Positions 25,430 through 39,436 of a stretch of DNA of 64,000 nt are shown here, one piece after another (within the stretch, counting starts at the first letter, position 1; every line of letters begins with the position of its first letter). The stretch lies in contig CM049407.1 of the NCBI GenBank assembly GCA_026929865.2, positions 16,063,501-16,127,500 of the forward strand. The letters are read 5' to 3'. The DNA comes from Hyperoplus lanceolatus (lineage: Eukaryota; Chordata; Actinopteri; Uranoscopiformes; Ammodytidae). Made by a program: the position numbers and the translations under genes. The notes beneath the pieces were generated by a model. It ran no database searches. It saw only the letters and a program-made list of their open reading frames with translations, and was not told the origin of the DNA.

Positions 25430-28400
25430 TGAAAATTATTTTGAATGTGAAATGAAATCATTAAACATATGCATTTCAATACTGTCACATTTACATAGAG
25501 TATTAAAGCAAACAAGTCAACCTTAAACTGTTGGTATAATCTTTTTAAGGGTTTCTTTTTATTCGACTTTGTGCAGTTACATTGTCATGGATCAGTGGCT
25601 CATCCTGCTTTGTCTTTAATTAGAAGTATTTATTGGGTTTAAGGGTTAAACAGCAAGTGTAAGAGATTGTTTGGTGTTTAGGGTTGGAGGTTGATTATAT
25701 ATTTAAGTCTGAGTGTTTGTTTACCAACTGACCTCTAATGTGCCCAGCAACACTTTCTACTGAGGCGGGAAAGCGGCTGCATGCTGTACCGCTTGCCCTC
25801 CCTTATCCATGAGGTTTCATCAGCCTCACAGAACAACAACAGTTAGAAAGCACCAACCAGCACGCTGTATCCCAGGGCAGGTTGCGATGGCAACAGAGAG
25901 CACGTGCTATGCTGTGCGCCTGTTGCCAGCTCGTCATCGCGTTCACTGCCGGAGGAACAGCCAGCCAGCTCGCTGGCCGGTATGCCTGTCAACAGACGTT
26001 ATCACCCGCCCGCACTCAGACACACACATGGGGAGGAGTCCTGAATGAACCCCCACCCTCAGCTCTGTGGGGTGTTTTTCTCTCTGCTAACCCCACCCTT
26101 GCTGCTCTTTCTCCCTCCCCCTCCCTTTAATTCTCCTCTCCCTCAACTGCTGTAAGGGGGAAAACACTGAAAACAACAACAAACAAGCCGCGTGGTGCTT
26201 GTTGTTGGTGGTGGGTGTTGTCTTCAGTCAGCCCCCGCTTAAGCATGAGATGCCTTCATGCATCCGGCACAGAGCGTGGGTGAAGCAAACCCGGCCGGCC
26301 GGCCAGTCCGCTGTCCACGTGTGAGCTTGTGAGCCTTGTAACACACAACAAAGAATATGTCCCTGTTTGTTGATTTGATTGGTTTCTTTGTTCGTTGTTC
26401 CTTTCCAAGTAGTAAAGCCTAAATAAATACTAGTATTTGGTTTACAGTATGCGTCACTGTTAATAGCTCACTGAATGGCCTCTGTACCAATTTAGCTGTT
26501 TTATATATAGACGCTGTGTGGCGGGATGCATTGCACTGCTGAGTGCAATTATTGCACCGGTTTCACCCCCATTCACCCCTTAAGTCTCAACCAATCCCCA
26601 GCAACCAAACCATGAGCAACATGGAAACACACACACACACACACCAGTCAGTTCCTCTCTACACAGATTCTACAAGCACTCGGGGACAAAGGATGAATAA
26701 TGCAGAGGTAGTGTCTGAGTGAAAGTCGCCTCCCCTGTTTCCCTCCTTTTCACCTTCCCTAAGCAATAAGGAAGCAATGTTGCCATGGAGGCAATGAAGC
26801 CTCGGCACGCTGTCAGCCAATTACAGCCTTCCCTGTGTGAAACATCGCACCAATGGCTGCCCATACTGATGCTGCTGTTACCACAGACACTGAAATTCTA
26901 TTGGCCCAGCTCTGCTCTTTGATTGAATTTCTGATCTTGTTTTTGAGAGGGAACAAAATATCTCAAGGAGTGCCACCTGTGTGGGCAAACTACAATGTTT
27001 TTTTTCTTTTTCCATGTGTGAAAATGTTTTTGTTTTTAGGGGTTTTAGGAGACATTAAAATGATGCCATTTTTGGTTCTGTAAGAGGAAATGAGGAAAGG
27101 GATTCCTGTTTATTCTAATGTGTATGTTTCTGGGCTTTTCCAAGAGGTAGAAAACCACTAGTTTCAGCAATGACAGTTATAATCAGTACCCATGGTGTTC
27201 TTTTCCAATCATCCCATTTTTGTTTTTCCCCTTGACAAAAGAACCCCACCCCACCAGTTGCTCATAGCTGGTTTACGACCAATTACTGGTTTAACTCTTG
27301 ATAGCCCAGGCCGTGGGTCCATTGTGCAGTCTCATTTAGCTCCACTTAATCCGTGCTGTGCATTTCAAATATCAGCAGTTCATTAAAATATAATTTTATG
27401 TTCACATACAGTAAAGAAAATGTATATGGTGACTTAAGTAAAAACTATCCAAATATATTATATTTAACTGATTGTATGAAATAAAAATGAAACTACAAAA
27501 AAAAACATAAATTATAAAAATATATACTATATATATTTACAGTATATACAGTCCCCTCCATAAGTATCGGAACAGTGAGGCCAATTCCCTTATTTTTGCT
27601 GTAGATTGGAAACATTTGGGTTTGACACCAAAAGATGAATATGAGACAATAGATCAACATTTCAGCTTTCATTTCCAGGTATTCACATCTGGATCCGATA
27701 CACAACTGAGAAGATATTATTTGTAAAGGAACGCCACATTTTTAGGCGAGCAAAAGTATTGGAACAGATAGACTTTAAATAAATTCAAGTGAATAAAACG
27801 TACTATTTTGTCGCAAATCCTTTGCTTGTAATAACTGCATCAAGCCTGTGACCCATTGACATCACCAAACTTTTGCATTCTTCTTTTGTGATGCTTTTCC
27901 AGGCTTTCACCGCAGCCTCAGTCAGTTGCTGTTTGTGTTAGGGGGTTACTCTCTTAAGTCTCCTCTTTAGCAGGTAAAATGCATGCTCTATAGCGTTTAA
28001 GTCTGGAGATTGACTTGGCCAGTCTATAACCTTCCACTTCTTGCCCCTGATTAACTCCTTTGTTGTGTTTTGGGTCATTATCATGCTGCATGATGGAGGA
28101 TCTTCCAATCAGTTTGGTTGCATCTTCTCTTAAATTGTCAGACAACATGTTTCTGTAAACTTCTGAGTTCATATGAGCCCGTCCCAGAAGAACCCTTGCA
28201 AGCCCAAGCCATGACATTGCCTCCACCGTGTTTCACAGATGAGCTTGTATGCTTGGGGTCATGAGTAGATCCTTTCTTTCTCCAAACTTTAGCCTTTCCA
28301 TCACTTTGGTAAAGGTTCATCTTGACAACAACACAGTAACACATGATGGCAACAGCTAAATGAACTTAGAAGTCTACAGAAACATTCGGTCTACCAATTT

Positions 28401-31400
28401 AAAGAAAGATGCAACCAAACTGATTGGAAGATGCTCCATCATCATTCATCAGGGGCAAGAAATGGAAGGTTTTAGACCGGCCAAGTCAATCTCCAGACTT
28501 AAACGCTATAGAGCATGCATTTTACCTGCTAAAGAGGAGACCGAAGGGAGTAACCCCCCAAAACAAACAGCAACTGAATGAGGCTGCGGTGAAAGCATGG
28601 AAAAGCATCACAAAAGAAGAATGCAAACGTTTTATGATGTCAATGGGTCACAGGCTTGATGCAGTTATTGCAAGCAAAGTATTTGCGACAAAATATTACG
28701 TTTTATTCACTTGAATTTATTTAAAGTCTATCTGTTCCAATACTTTTGCTCGCCTAAAAATGTTGTGTTCCTTTTCAAAAAATCATATCTTCTCAGTTGT
28801 GTATCAGATCCAGATGTGAATACCTGGAAATGAAAGCTGAAATGTTGAGCTATTGTCTCATATTCATCTTTTGGTGTCAAACCCAAATGTTTCCAGTCTA
28901 CAGCAAAAATAAAGGAATTGGCCTCACTGTTCTGTATATCTGCTAGAACCCAACTGAACTTTCGACATGGTTTATTGACGCTATGTTTCCTAACATGGCT
29001 GGTTGTGTGACCTATGCTTTACCAAAATCTTGTGAGATCTAAAGCAATTAAGACAATCTGGTCTCATCTTTCTCTTTGTATCCTGCACGATAGAGGGCAA
29101 GACCTTCATCTAAGAGGTTACATTTCCCAAATTAATCTCAGGAATCAACGGGTGTAAGATGATCTTGGTGTCGGGAGCATTTGGGAAACTTAGCCCTGTT
29201 TGGTTTTATGTATGGACGTGTTGCTGCGTCCGGGGGCGAAAGCATTAAAATCTCTGATAAGCCACAGCCGCGTTTGATTAATCACCTTTGTGTGTGGTGG
29301 AAGCAGATAGCCGAGCACAAGGAGACTTGTCTCAAGGAATAACCCCAATCCCTCTTTAGTGCTGGAAAGCCTCCTTCATTGTAAACATCTGCTTGTTTAT
29401 TCCCCGTCAGCACCACCTCCATATGACTGTGTAAACCGGTGTCTGCCAGGTCGCCTGGATGTCTCTCACTCTCTCCTCCGCGTCCTGTGCATGTGTGAGA
29501 GCTGAGGTTGAATCGGGTTCCTCAGGATTTTGTTAGTGTTTGTGTGTGTGGGCATGTAGGCTACATCCCTGCCGGCTGCCACTGTAATTCTGCAGGTTAT
29601 TTGGCTGTTTTTCCCAGACACAAAGGCTAGACCCGTTGCCGCTTACACCCTGGTGTGAATGTGTGTGTGTATATATTTGACTAGAAGAGGGCTAAAAACA
29701 GGATTAGTGTCATCAGGATCTAAGCCTGAACAGATTGACAGAAATAAATTCCTGCTGTACAGTAAGTAAGTGGTCAGTTTTGCCTTGCATCAAGGGTCAT
29801 TTCAATATTAAAAACATGAGTTGTATCCAGTCAAGGAGATGCAATGAGTCAATGAAGTATGTTTATTAATAGCAACCATCGCTGAGTTGAACAGTTTTTG
29901 AATACAACAGGCTTTTAAATGTTTTGTTAAAATTTGAAAGGAAAGGGTTTGGCATATTCCTGCTGCTCTTTAGACAAATCATCTCTCTTTCAATCTCAGT
30001 TTAAAGGTGCGTGTGAGTGTGTGTCAAAGTGTATGACTTGGTGATATGGACAAACGACAACTCTTAAAACTAAAATACCTCTAATATTGATGTATAAAAA
30101 TATGTTTTCTAGTCATGGAAAATCTCCCATACTGCATTTTCATTCGACATTCCAAAGTGATTCCTAAACAAAAACCTGCCATTCCAAACTGCGTGGTGCT
30201 ATTTCTGGCAACATAACAGTTTTCCACAATGCACAATATTCTAAATCTCTTAACATGATTATGACAGTAAAATATCAATGTATTGCCCACCCTTGCTGGG
30301 ATGGTGGGGTGGTTGTGTGTTGAGAACAGACTGCATTCTAACGTGACCTGTTTACACACAGATTAACATTGAAATAATCTGTTTTTCAAGGAAATTTGTT
30401 TATGTTCATCTCATCAATATGGATTTCTTTCATTATTGCCTCCTGAGATTATACTTAAATTAACAATTTATTCAGAGTCATCTGAGAGGCAGCATAAGAC
30501 TTTAACTACATTGTTCCTACATTTTTATTATTTTTTAATCTGTCAGTTAGAGTCCAAGGTTACATCTGAAAATTGCTTATTTAGTCCAAACCCCAAAGAC
30601 ATGAAATATATATTGATGTCAAACAGAGAAAAGCAACCAATTTCCGTATTTCGGATGATAATTAAATGGCAAAAACTATCTATTATAAAACCTGTTAATT
30701 GATACAATTTCTTCACCATGGCAGTCTAAGTATTTGCAAATCTGGCATTCCCCATCGCCTCACCTTACTTATATGTTGCTTACAACCCTCCACTGATCCA
30801 GAAGTGGCTTTCTGTGAGCTCTATTAGTATTTCATAGGTTGTGCGTGTGCTAGACACACCTAGTACAGGTGTCACCATAGCAGCACTGAACACCTGGGTA
30901 CAGGTGTAATTACCTGCACATACCCTGTGGTATCCTTTCGCTCAACATTGTGGTTAAGCCATAGTATTTATTTCCAAACTGTTTGTCTCACCAGACCGCC
31001 TGGAGATTTTTGACTAACGGTCCGCCTGTCTTTGATAAACAAAGGGCTCCGGCTCTAATGCATTTTAGAGCCACTCTTGCCCCTCGGCTTTTATCAGATT
31101 AACCACGGCAATTTAATCGGGCGGCCCTTGTTTGTGTTGTCCAGTGTGTGTTTGTCTCAGAGCTCTGGTGACCCCCCCCCCCCATCTTTGTCTCGTCAGG
31201 GCAGTGTCACCCAAAGAGGTTTATGTTGGGGACACGGAAGCCACAGCTGAGTAGATTAGTGTCTACTACAGTATTTGTGTGTGTGAGAAGGGAGGGGTCG
31301 GAACATGTGTGTGAGTGAGAGAGAGTCCTAAGAATCTTTCAGCTGGTGAGAGGTTGCATTTTTTTCTTCTTTTTTTACCCACCACAGGTGTCCTGTGGGA

Positions 31401-31530
31401 AATGTATGTGGTATGTGAGACAAGTGGCACATTGAGGTTGTAAAGCAACCTAAAGCCTTTGGTAGAAGGGAGGGGATCCTCAAGTCCTCCTGGTAATGAG
31501 GGCTTTAGGAATAAATGATATGTTTCAGGC
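25430..31530. other. Intergenic region between MIS18A and HUNK
   Basis: The two flanking genes converge on this stretch. I see no coding exon apart from the transposon at 27549-28932. The segments around 29200-29420 and 31000-31150 are less AT-rich and more complex in sequence, and may be regulatory. In human, MIS18A and HUNK are also neighbours with a large gap. Confidence 0.5.
27549..28932. mobile_element. Tc1/mariner composite: two head-to-head element halves
   Basis: The left end is a TA dinucleotide followed by CAGTCCCCTCCATAAGTAT. The sequence up to about 28175 reappears as an inverted copy at about 28370-28932. Transposase fragments occur on both strands: minus, about 28344 to 27940 (WRKKGSTHDPKHTSSSVKHG, then NDPKHN and LKRYRACIL), and plus, about 28360-28714 (SPDLNAIEHAFYLLKRRPKG, then NKQQLNEAAVKAWKSI). 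The right terminal repeat stops about 24 bp short, at CCTCACTGTTC. Both copies have frame breaks and neither has the N-terminal DNA-binding part, so the element is dead. Confidence 0.9.
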
Positions 31531-31536
31531 TGTGTT

Positions 31537-31542
31537 TTTATT
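31537..31542 (-). terminator. Possible HUNK polyadenylation signal
   Basis: TTTATT on the plus strand is AATAAA in the HUNK direction, about 1.68 kb after the stop codon. It is one candidate; the true 3' end cannot be fixed from sequence. Confidence 0.3.
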
Positions 31543-33217
31543 TTGGTGGAATTGTTTACTTAATTATAATAATGTAAGCGTATTAATTCTATATTTCTTT
31601 AGCTGTGTGTTGGCATATGGGCACGAATTAAGCCAGACAGTGAGCAGGTGCATTTGAAAGACCAGACAGACACATAATGGATTTAGTATAAATATTTAAA
31701 ATACTTTATACAGCATAGAAATCTCTTGACAGTCAAAACAAAACCATCCATTACAAAATCTTACAAAAGAGCACCCCACCCCCTCAAGTCTGTATCAATC
31801 TCAGAAACCTCAGAAAAAAAAGGTACAAAGACGTTCATTTCAAATTTTCACAGTACAATTTTGACTCGTGACACATTGCATGCAACTTTTCATTTGGACA
31901 GGAAGAGATTCTATAGCCTATCATAGCCTTGAGTGCCTTTGTAGAGTCAAATTGTTTTGAGAAGCGACGTGTCTAAATGCCACTCCAACAAACCGTTTAG
32001 AGTCCCTTTAATACAGGACGGCATCAGTGACAGGAACACAGGAGTCGTACTGTTATGTACAAGCACAAATTTTCACATCACTCTCAGAGAGCTCTTGGCA
32101 AATACTCTTCATTGCAGTTAACACTTAAGACAAAAGGAAGTTAATTATTTTCATGGAGGTTACGTGGTCCTAGAAGCAGTTCTTCTTCATTAGTTTCATA
32201 AGGCTTTAAATGCTCAATTTTTCTTTTTTTATATATTTTTTTTTTCAAAACTGACTAGGCATATCCTCCTGTGAAAAAGTTGTAACAAAGACGTTTACAG
32301 TTTCCCTGTAAGCCAGAAAAGGTTGTTAAACACGTACAAAACATAGCTGTGAATTGTTATCATTGTTGAGTGACGGTCGTCAGATGAGAAACGCTATAAA
32401 AAGTGAGGGTAAGACTCTGACTTTTTGCACCTACTTCTATTGCACTGTGTTGATTCTAATGGCACTAACACTCAGACACTGCAACGCCATGGCAAAACCT
32501 TGCTCAGGCATTTCACAATCGACTACTGTTCTACAATAATGTGTGAAGAATGCAGTGAGGTAAAAGATGGCATACACCGTTGTTACTATGGGTTTTGGTT
32601 TTTAAGAATAGTGCAGCGAGCTTCTTCGCCCAGTCAGCATTGAGGATACAGTGCCTGCTGGCTGGAAGTCGATGGGTACATTAAGAGAGTTTTCACAGAG
32701 ACAAAGACATTTAAACATGTAATCAGGGTTAGGGTCAGGGGTCTGTTAGCTGGTGTGAATCAGTCTGCGGCTCAATTAGTAACCAGTTACAGCAATATTA
32801 CTTAACTAAGTCTATAATACAGTTTTTTGTGTGGGTATGTGTGTGTGTGTGCGTATGCCTTGTCAGAAAGGCCTTTATTACATGATGTCCCATGTCCACT
32901 CTGTATCTAGGACGCAACAAGGTTTAGTCATCGCCCAGGGATCCGTTTCCAATCTCATCTTCTCAGTGTCACCACCTCTTATTACATAATGAGAGCAGTG
33001 AAAGGAGATACAATATTCTTAAACCCCTTTAGTTTGCTTCTTTTGTCTTTTTTTTTTAGATGAGTAAGTATATTATCAAAAGTGGCTCATTTGCAATAAA
33101 GGGACAGTTCACAGTTCAAAAGGCCGCTCTGGAAGACCCTCTCCAACTTTAACAAAAATGTTGATGGGGTCGTGAGTTCTGTCTGTCTTTCTTTCATTTT
33201 ATTTTGTCCTGTGGCCC

Positions 33218-36200
33218 TCAGCATAGGGTCTTGAGTGCACCTGAAGCACAGAGGAGAGTCTGCATGGGATAGGGAGGCGGGGACACCACTTCCTCAAAGA
33301 CCTGCTCTGGCCGGAAGGTGAATGGCTGCAGCTTGACCTTCTTCTTTAAGATCTGTCCGATGCCCATGGAGGGGAACTTGCTGCGGTGCGTGGGGCTTTC
33401 GGGATCGCTGCTGCTGCTAGCGCTGTTGGAAGGCGGACTGAACGCGGAGGTGGGGTTGATGGCACTGAAGGCGGACTTGGGAGGACTGAACGCCGAGCTT
33501 CCCGGGGGGCTGCCCACGGTGCTGGGGGGGCTGCCGCTGGTGTCAGAGGAACCGCACCAATCCGACGAGAGGCTCTTCTTGGGCTGCGGGTTGACGATGA
33601 GGACAGGAGGACTGGGGATGGTGGCCTTCTTCAAGTAGGAGGAGTCGGGTTGGAAGGCAGAGACGTGGCGGGGCGGCGACAGGGTCCCGTTGGTCAGCTT
33701 GTACCAGGGCGAGGTCGGGGTGTCTTCAATCTGCTCGGCTTTGGACAGGGAGCCGAAGGAATGCATGCCAATTGGGGACGGTGCCGGTGGAGCGGGGATG
33801 TTGTGTTCTGGGCTGGTGTTGACTTGAGGGAGGGTTGCCAAGCGCCTCCGTTGTTGAGGGGTGTTCGGAAAGAGGGGGTGAATCTCCAGATACTCCATAG
33901 AGGAAGAAGCCACGGTGCCTGGTGGTGCCAGAGGTGAGTTACGATGGCCGCCGGTTATTGCACGCAATAGGCCTGAGGAGGAAATGAGAAATGTTGTTAA
34001 AAAATGTTTCCCATACTGTAATTATCATTGTGTACAACCTTATGAAGGCTTCTCTAAATACCTGTGGCTGAGTGCCCTTTGTATTAACATTCTATATGTC
34101 ATGTCAGTGGAGCAATACTCGTCTGAGAGCATGTAACAGGCAGGTGTAAGAGTACATTCTGTTCTTATTTGCACCTTGTGAAGACCTGCCTGGCTTGACT
34201 TGCTGGATCTAGAAAAGCCTATGGGCTGTGTCTGTACTATTTGTGGGAACATGATGGGAGAGAAAAGAAGCTTAGGCCTTGGGTTTACCCCCGGCCTTTT
34301 TCTTGTCACATCATACTTAGGTGTGTGATTCGACAGGCTCCGACCACCTTTTCACTCTAAAAGACCCAGGCCTCGTTCAAAAGAACTACATTTAATTATT
34401 GCTACTGAATTACAAGATTAAATTCAGTTGAATTCCATAATATATACATACTTCTGTACTGTACTTTCACTGTCATTTCACCTGATAATCAACAGGTAAA
34501 TTAAGTCTAAGAGAATTGCCCTATGATTGACTAGCAAGTAGCAACGTGTCCAGGATGTTTCCTCTCAGGTGAATGGATGGTTAGACAGACAAACAATGGT
34601 GGGACAGATGGAGGGTTGGATATGGAGATGGAGGGTTGGATGGAGTTGGAGGGTTGGATGGATGGATGGATGGATGGATGGATGGATGGATGGACGGATG
34701 ACTGGGTAACTACGTATGTGTGAATCAGGTCGATGCTGTACAAGAACATGCATGCTCAGTCAACCTACCCTGTATAAACAAAGGTAAATGAAATGAAAAC
34801 AATGAGTGGCTGTTTAAAACAAATGTACAGTATCTTATATTTATTTTATTTATTTATTTTTTATTTTACAAATCTGCCCAAGTGGCTTTGTATTGCATCG
34901 TGTGCTTCTTCACCTGTTCTGTGTTTCTTCTCCTTGCTAGGCCCCTTGCTCAAAGCCAGGTAGACGGGCGTCTGTTTGGGGGGGATGGTGAGCTTGTCGA
35001 CGTGCTTCCTCCACTGGGTCTGGAAGTATTCGCTTTTCTGCTTTTCTCCCTTCTTTTTCTCTTGGGACTGCATCTCCTAAACACACGGAGCAAGCCACAC
35101 ATTACAAAATGCTCTTAGCATGAGATGAACCTGTTGTTGTGAAACTAGGTATATCACCCTCGTAACTCTCGCACTCGAGTAATTCTTGCTAAGCACACAA
35201 ACTGAATCCAGGGGTCATAAAAAAAACTCATTCCACATGGAATTCCAGGTAGAGTATGTCTTGTGTGAGAGTTCAGACTGTTGAATTTAGAACGGCACTG
35301 GGACAAGTGTTGGCTCGGATCCCCTTACCCTGTATTCTTTAGAGAGTCTCTTCATTTTCTTGTTGAGGAGGAAGTAGACAGCCAGAGTGTGGCAGGCGCG
35401 GTTGGTTAGGACTGCGCTCAGCACCTCACTGTGCTTGTACGCCATCTTCTCCGTCATATGCAGCAACACGGTGTGGTTTATTTCCTCAATGTGAATCCTG
35501 AACACAGAGAGGGGAAGTGAATGCTTTGTCATGCTTTAAATTGAACAAGATAAAAGGAAAGAAAAGCAGCCAGAATTGAAAAACTAAAAATCCAGGGTAC
35601 ACTGTTGCAAAATACACGCTCAAATGCATTTGAAATGTGTGCAAGTCTACCTGTTGAGGTACGGTGCCCCTGTGTTCCTGTTGGCCAGCTGTAGCCAGGA
35701 ATCGGCCATCACCTGGTGGATGTTGGGACGCTTGCTGGGATCTGGCTCAAGAAGCTTCTTCAGAAGACAGATGGCAGCTGAGATAGAGAGAAGGAGAGTA
35801 CACAATGATACGCTGTCGCCGCGGACAACTCACTGCATGAACTGGAATGTTTTCCCATTATGAAACGTTGCTACAATATACATTTTTCTTCAGAAATATT
35901 TCTTCTGTATGTTGAAGGCTAAGGGACGGAACATGATTGACTAGGTCAATGTGTGAATGTTGATAGTTAGCTGCTGCTATCGGTGTATGAATGTGTGTGT
36001 GAATGGTAACGTGTAAATGGGAACAGGTCTCCCTTGCAAAAGAGTCTTCGGACTCAATGGGATTTACCTGTATAAATAAAGGTTAAAAAAAAAGGTTCTC
36101 TGCTGCCTTGATTGACAGTTGGAACAGACGTACACAAGTTTTGCAATCCCTCATCTGCTTTCTTGTTACATAAGATAACTCCGATGACGCTTTGGATAAT

Positions 36201-39200
36201 TGGCTTTTATTAATAAGTCTACTTGCATAACGTGGGTGAGCAATCCGTTAAATTCCATGTGCAACAATGGCACTGTTGTGACACGCCAATGAAAACCCCT
36301 GCGGTGTCACTAGCCTTGCCAAGTGCGTTTACACCTGAGTTGCAGTCCAATGTCAATTCAATTGTTTTGGCACGTCATTTTCTCATGTTGTTTCACAGGG
36401 TTGTGTTGCTCAACTGCAAACATTATAATTCAGCATTATAAATTGGCTCAAATAAGGGAGAGCGAATGTATTCTAATTCTACTTTAATAATGACAATTTA
36501 TTTTTTCAAAGCCTGATTTCTATTTCTAAATGTCTTTCACGTGCTCCATGAAAAGGACTCTGACTTGGATTCCATTACCAATACATAGAATTGGTGCAGA
36601 GCCAATGACTTGACAGGAAAGGTTACATAACACCTGTTTATTGATAGCCTACTGAACAACAGGATGGCACTTGCTTTCTCATAATCTGCCAATATGTTTC
36701 CTTTTATAGTTTCACTTTGGGCATATAAAAATAAAAAAAATTATTACATCATACAGCGATCAAAAAAGTTTAGTGCTGGAGCACCTTCGTAGCCAAATGT
36801 TTACTACAGTGCATGCCATGTGATTGCACGGTCGTCAGGTCGTTAGGTGAGCAGGATGTCATGTGTATACATGGCATGCCAGCTATAGATTCAGACTTCA
36901 CACCCATATGAGTTGTACCCTGAGGGATGATTGCAGTGATATGCTAGTATCTGAGTTAGGCGTGTTGGTGCAGGATATACGTTGATAGATTGATTTTCAT
37001 TTTCTTTGCCACAAAGGAACCCTTTGACATCTATGATTAACTTGCACTTATGTGCAGATTTGTGTGTTCAGTGCTAACCTGATGAAAGCGAGGGAGGTAG
37101 AGGGTTCATCTCCTTGTCCACCATCTTCTGGTGCAGGGCTCGGAGGCTGAAGGGCTCCACGGTGAATGGGAGAGTCCCGGTCAACATCGCATACATGTTC
37201 ACACCACTGGAAAATCAAAATACACGCTTCAACTCTGGCTCAATGAATAAACAATTATGTGTAAAATAAGTTCGATTTTTGACAGATTTGGTATTAAGAA
37301 ATATTTATATATTTGGTTATATTTGATCATTTAAACTCACATGGACCAGACATCCACTTTGGGCCCATACTTCTTCCTGGAGAGCAGCTCTGGGGCGGCA
37401 TAGGCTGGACTTCCACACTGGGTGCTGAATGGGTCGGAGTAACCCAAGATGCCAGCGCAGTTACTGAGGCCAAAATCTGAGAGGACGGGAGAGGTGGGGT
37501 GAGTGTTGTTTCAGGGTTTTATTACCTCCTTTTCAGATCACCAGTCAAACTAGTCGCCTCATCACGGCTTTACACACACAAACAGAAGCAGATTAGCACT
37601 GAGGTGAGAGCTCGTTAGGGTTTTAACAGGCTATTTAATTGCTCTTAACCCTTCATTGCACAAGAGACATTTCTATTTTTATTTTTAATGTAAAGACCTG
37701 CATCAAAGGCTTTTCTTCTCTTTTTATCTACTAAAAAATAATTATTGATTTGTGCAGTGGGAAATGTTGTGTTTACCATGAAAATGAAGGAATGTCTGAG
37801 TTTTATTATGTGAGAGGAAATTAAAAAGAAGCAACGCAGCACTGAACAAGGAAATGGTGGTGAATTAGATACTGTCAAATTAAGAGCTCTTAAATTACCT
37901 ATGAGCTTGATGTTGTCCTGCTCATCCAACAGAAGGTTTTCTATCTTCAGATCTCTGTGTGACAAAGAGAGAGAAACAGTTTCAGTCAGTTTTTAGATAA
38001 CTTATCACACAATGCACAAGCAGAAGAGGTCAGCCCCCCTTCACCACACCCCCGATGTGGGTCACGCTTGTTGATTTACAGGGCCCATTGTATGAACCTC
38101 CAGATCCCTCCTCTGTCTTAGAAAATCCTGTTATACAGTTATCTACCCGGGCCGTCTCATCTCGATAGAGATTTGGTTCCCAGGCTCTGAGCCACAAAGA
38201 ATGGAAAATTCCCGGGGAAGAGCTTTTGTCAAATTTACATCTGAAATTTGATTTTAGAGATGCAGTTACTGTGTTGTTTTTCCCCCTAAATCACATCAAC
38301 AATTTGACCGTACCATTTAACAATATTTGTTGGAGAATTTCAATTGTTAAACTGGAATTATTAACATATGTGCGCAGAGATACACACTTTAAAAAAAAAA
38401 TCTGTATTTGTTATTGGAATAAGTTCTTAAGCACACAAATGGAGTTATTGAGAAACTAGACATCTGTGGATTAACAGTTATGTGCGCAGTGAGGACTTAA
38501 CCTGCACTTTGCAGGAGAGAGGATCACATTTGACTCGGAGATCAGCGTCAACCCATTTACAAAAACTGTCAATATGTATACAAACTCTTATTTTTATTTT
38601 TTTTTACCTGTGCACTACGCCCGCCCTGTGCAGGTGCTCCACTGCCAACACCAGCTGCCGGATGTATTTCTGAGTCTGCCTCTCGTCCAGGCGTTTCTTG
38701 TCGTAGATGTGGTTCATGAGGTTTCCTCCGGGACACAGCTCCATCACCAGGTAGTAGCTGTTGTCTGTCTCTAGGATGTCCAGCAGCTGTGTGATGTTGG
38801 GATGACGAATCATCTGCTGGATGTGGCCCTCCCTGCGAAGGTTCTTGGTCACATAAGAGTCCTTCTTGGCCTTCCGCTTGTCAATCACCTTCACCGCCAC
38901 CTGGAGCAATTGAGAAAGAAGTAGACAAAGGATGAGTTATTGAGATTTTTTTTTTTTTTTTTTTTTTAGATATTTTAACCTTTATTTGACAGATAATACA
39001 CAGTGGAAATAGGGAGAGAGAGGGGGGGGGATGACATGCAGTATAGGTACACAGGTCGGATACAAACCCGCGACCACTGCAACAAGGGCTGAGCCTATGT
39101 GGTACGCGCTCTACCAACTACGCCACCGAAGCGCCCGAGGTTGTTTGTTTTTATTCGAAGGACTGACTTAAGTTTTGCTCTCATAGCTTTCACCATATGA

Positions 39201-39402
39201 TATTGTGTGAATAGTAATAATAGAGAGAGAGCACCAATGCACCGCAGAGGTTTTTTCAGAGAGTCGTAGTAGTGTAACAGGTGATGGAGCTACTCAGTTT
39301 CCATTGCAGGGAATATAAGTTGACACTGACCTCTCTCTCACAGCTGCTCCCAATGTGGGGCACCCAGGCGCTATAGGGCCCCCGAGGCTGCGGGGGAGGT
39401 GT

Positions 39403-39436
<34 letters not shown>

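Noticed and set aside
33386-33937. 183-residue plus-strand open frame opposite the HUNK last exon
   Set aside because: It is a Gly/Arg-rich shadow of the GC-rich HUNK coding sequence; the minus-strand frame carries the conserved kinase tail.
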